In this document: piece after piece, positions 13,206 to 14,172 of the stretch
Numbering within the stretch: the first letter of the stretch is position 1
How the letters are laid out: each line of letters begins with the position of its first letter
NCBI GenBank assembly: GCA_018399855.1
Contig: JAGYNX010000025.1
Span: forward strand, 1-14,172
Length of the DNA stretch: 14,172 nt
Origin: Spirochaetota bacterium
Lineage (GTDB): Bacteria; Spirochaetota; UBA4802; UB4802
Reading direction: 5' to 3'
Made by a program: the position numbers and the translations under genes
The notes under the pieces: generated by a model
What the model was told of the DNA's origin: nothing
What the model saw: the letters and a program-made list of their open reading frames with translations, nothing else
Databases searched by the model: none

Positions 13206-13826
13206 TCATGAAACCTCTTTCTTGTAATGACGGGAACTGATGCGTGGTTCTGTCTCGTTTTCAGGATATCTTCCCCGTATATTTTTATAGAAATGCCTGA
13301 TCTTCTCCATGTCTGTATCGATATCACCTGTGGGGTAAAACAACGGACCGAAGCCTGCTCTTTTTCTGCCATAATCAATATAGCCAAGAAGGATAGGCAC
13401 CCCTGCTTTCAGGGCGATGAAATAGAAACCACTTTTCCAGTACTCTCCAGCTGACCGGCTTCCTTCAGGGGGAATGGTTATGGCAAGCCTGGAATCTTTG
13501 TTGAAACTATCAACCGCCTGGGATACGATGTTGTTGGTTCTGCTTCGTTCTACGGGGATTCCACCCAGGTATTTCATGATACCGCCAAATGGAAACTTGA
13601 AAAGCGACGCCTTTCCCATCCAGTAGGTATCCACACCCGCGGCAAGCACCAGTATAAACCCATAGAAGAAGTCCCAGTTAGAAGTATGAGGTGCGGCGAT
13701 GATCACGCAATTTCGATTTCGCGGAAAACGTCCCTCCTTCTTCCACCCGGTTATCTTTAACAGGGCAAGTGATATACCTCGGAAAATTGTTCTAATTACT
13801 GGAGTCTTGAATATTGTGAAATGCAT
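13206..13826 (-). CDS. PlsC-like 1-acylglycerol-3-phosphate-type acyltransferase
   Basis: This 206-residue protein is a PlsC/LPLAT-family acyltransferase, which moves an acyl chain from acyl-ACP or acyl-CoA to a lysophospholipid or other glycolipid acceptor at the inner membrane. Motif I is H47-TSNW-D52 (H-x4-D), motif II GKASLFKFPFGG (71-82) then GGIPVERS (88-95), motif III PPEGSRS (119-125) and motif IV GVPILLG (142-148). The compact length and the IPPEGSR form place it with smaller uncharacterised members, so the acceptor may not be lysophosphatidate. The start at 13826 has GCAGG about nine bases upstream; a frame extension to 13871 would begin inside a hairpin without a ribosome binding site. 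It lies 88 bases after the chemoreceptor stop on the same strand. Confidence 0.85.
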   Translation of the reverse strand: MHFTIFKTPVIRTIFRGISLALLKITGWKKEGRFPRNRNCVIIAAPHTSNWDFFYGFILVLAAGVDTYWMGKASLFKFPFGGIMKYLGGIPVERSRTNNIVSQAVDSFNKDSRLAITIPPEGSRSAGEYWKSGFYFIALKAGVPILLGYIDYGRKRAGFGPLFYPTGDIDTDMEKIRHFYKNIRGRYPENETEPRISSRHYKKEVS

Positions 13827-13835
13827 AACTATATA

Positions 13836-13881
13836 CCTGCTTTTTTGTTGTATTACATGTACAGACAACAAAACCAGCAGG
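13836..13881 (-). promoter_or_regulatory. Long leader hairpin holding the acyltransferase Shine-Dalgarno
   Basis: On the minus strand CCTGCT then TTTTGTTGT pair with ACAACAAAA then AGCAGG, 15 base pairs in all, with a small internal loop and a 13-nt apical loop. The GCAGG Shine-Dalgarno of the plsC-like gene is the outer 3' arm, so folding would hide it. There is no T-tract after the stem, so it is not a simple terminator for the chemoreceptor gene. Regulation of translation is inferred. Confidence 0.5.
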
Positions 13882-13914
13882 CGGTTGCATTATTTCGGAA
13901 ATTTCCCTTCCGGG

Positions 13915-14172
13915 TTATTCATCTGAATTTTCAGGTATGTTTTCGGGAATGACGTCTTGATTCCTATCTTCTTCATCCCATTTCTGGGCTTCTTCGCTGG
14001 CTTTTATCTTAAAGGTTTCAACATTTTCAGCCAGGGTCTCAGCACTTAAGTTTATGATCCTGGCGTAACTCTGTACCATGTCTGAGCTTTCAAGTGTTTT
14101 CTGTGAGATACCGGTGATAGTATTTATGGAATTAGTAAGTTCATCCACGGTATTCTTCTGCTCTTTAGAGTA
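13915..14172 (-). CDS. Methyl-accepting chemotaxis protein, C-terminal end (partial)
   Basis: The frame is open to the window edge, and the gene continues past 14172. The 85 visible residues begin YSKEQKNTVDELTNSINTI, followed by TGISQKTLESSDMVQSYA and LSAETLAENVETFKI. This is the final helix of the receptor signalling coiled coil, matching the common pattern of E-Q-x-x-G-x-x-x-x-x-x-I-N-x-I followed by A-x-x-L. The last about 30 residues (EEAQKWDEEDRNQDVIPENIPENSDE) are an acidic, unstructured tail without an NWETF-like methylation tether. A GTG at 14148 is not a start but lies inside the coding frame. The receptor would signal to CheA/CheW at the membrane. Confidence 0.75.
   Translation of the reverse strand, partial: YSKEQKNTVDELTNSINTITGISQKTLESSDMVQSYARIINLSAETLAENVETFKIKASEEAQKWDEEDRNQDVIPENIPENSDE

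Overview
The window comes from a Gram-negative-type bacterium of moderate GC content. Signs of this are a chemoreceptor, a membrane diguanylate cyclase with a periplasmic sensor, a PlsC-type acyltransferase, strong GGAGG ribosome binding sites and sigma70-like promoters. The gene mix would fit a spirochaete or a Desulfobacterota-like lineage, but the phylum cannot be fixed from sequence alone.

Layout. Positions 1-565 hold no credible gene. They look like the 5' ribozyme part of a group II intron, or another conserved non-coding mobile-element segment, on the minus strand. It abuts a minus-strand VOC-fold metalloenzyme gene (566-1078). From 6044 down to 1222 runs the most interesting unit: a five-gene minus-strand operon with a near-consensus promoter (6135-6107) and an intrinsic terminator (1192-1161). 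Its order is SCP2-like lipid-binding protein, class III PLP aminotransferase, transketolase N-half, transketolase C-half, second SCP2-like protein. A ThDP enzyme that moves two-carbon ketol units and a PLP aminotransferase, placed between two probable lipid carriers, suggest a pathway that builds an amino-ketose or amino-polyol group, perhaps on a lipid. That is inference; I know no named pathway with this exact set.

On the plus strand, 6275-7687 carry a YhbS-type GNAT acetyltransferase and a multi-pass membrane protein. A convergent intergenic gap follows, holding two copies of a 27-bp hairpin repeat in exact inverted orientation (7749-7980). From 9567 down to 8009 is a minus-strand run of small genes: a shortened DUF2442 protein, a UPF0158 protein, an unknown protein and a Cys4 zinc-ribbon protein. 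Divergent from it is a VapBC-type toxin-antitoxin operon (9755-10389) with a perfect palindromic operator over its promoter.

Next come an unknown alpha-helical protein (10482-11168) and an orphan ribbon-helix-helix protein whose promoter and Shine-Dalgarno sequence point to an ATT start codon (11303). The right end is minus strand: a dCache/GGDEF diguanylate cyclase, a PlsC-like acyltransferase whose Shine-Dalgarno lies in a long hairpin, and the C-terminal end of a methyl-accepting chemotaxis protein cut by the window edge.
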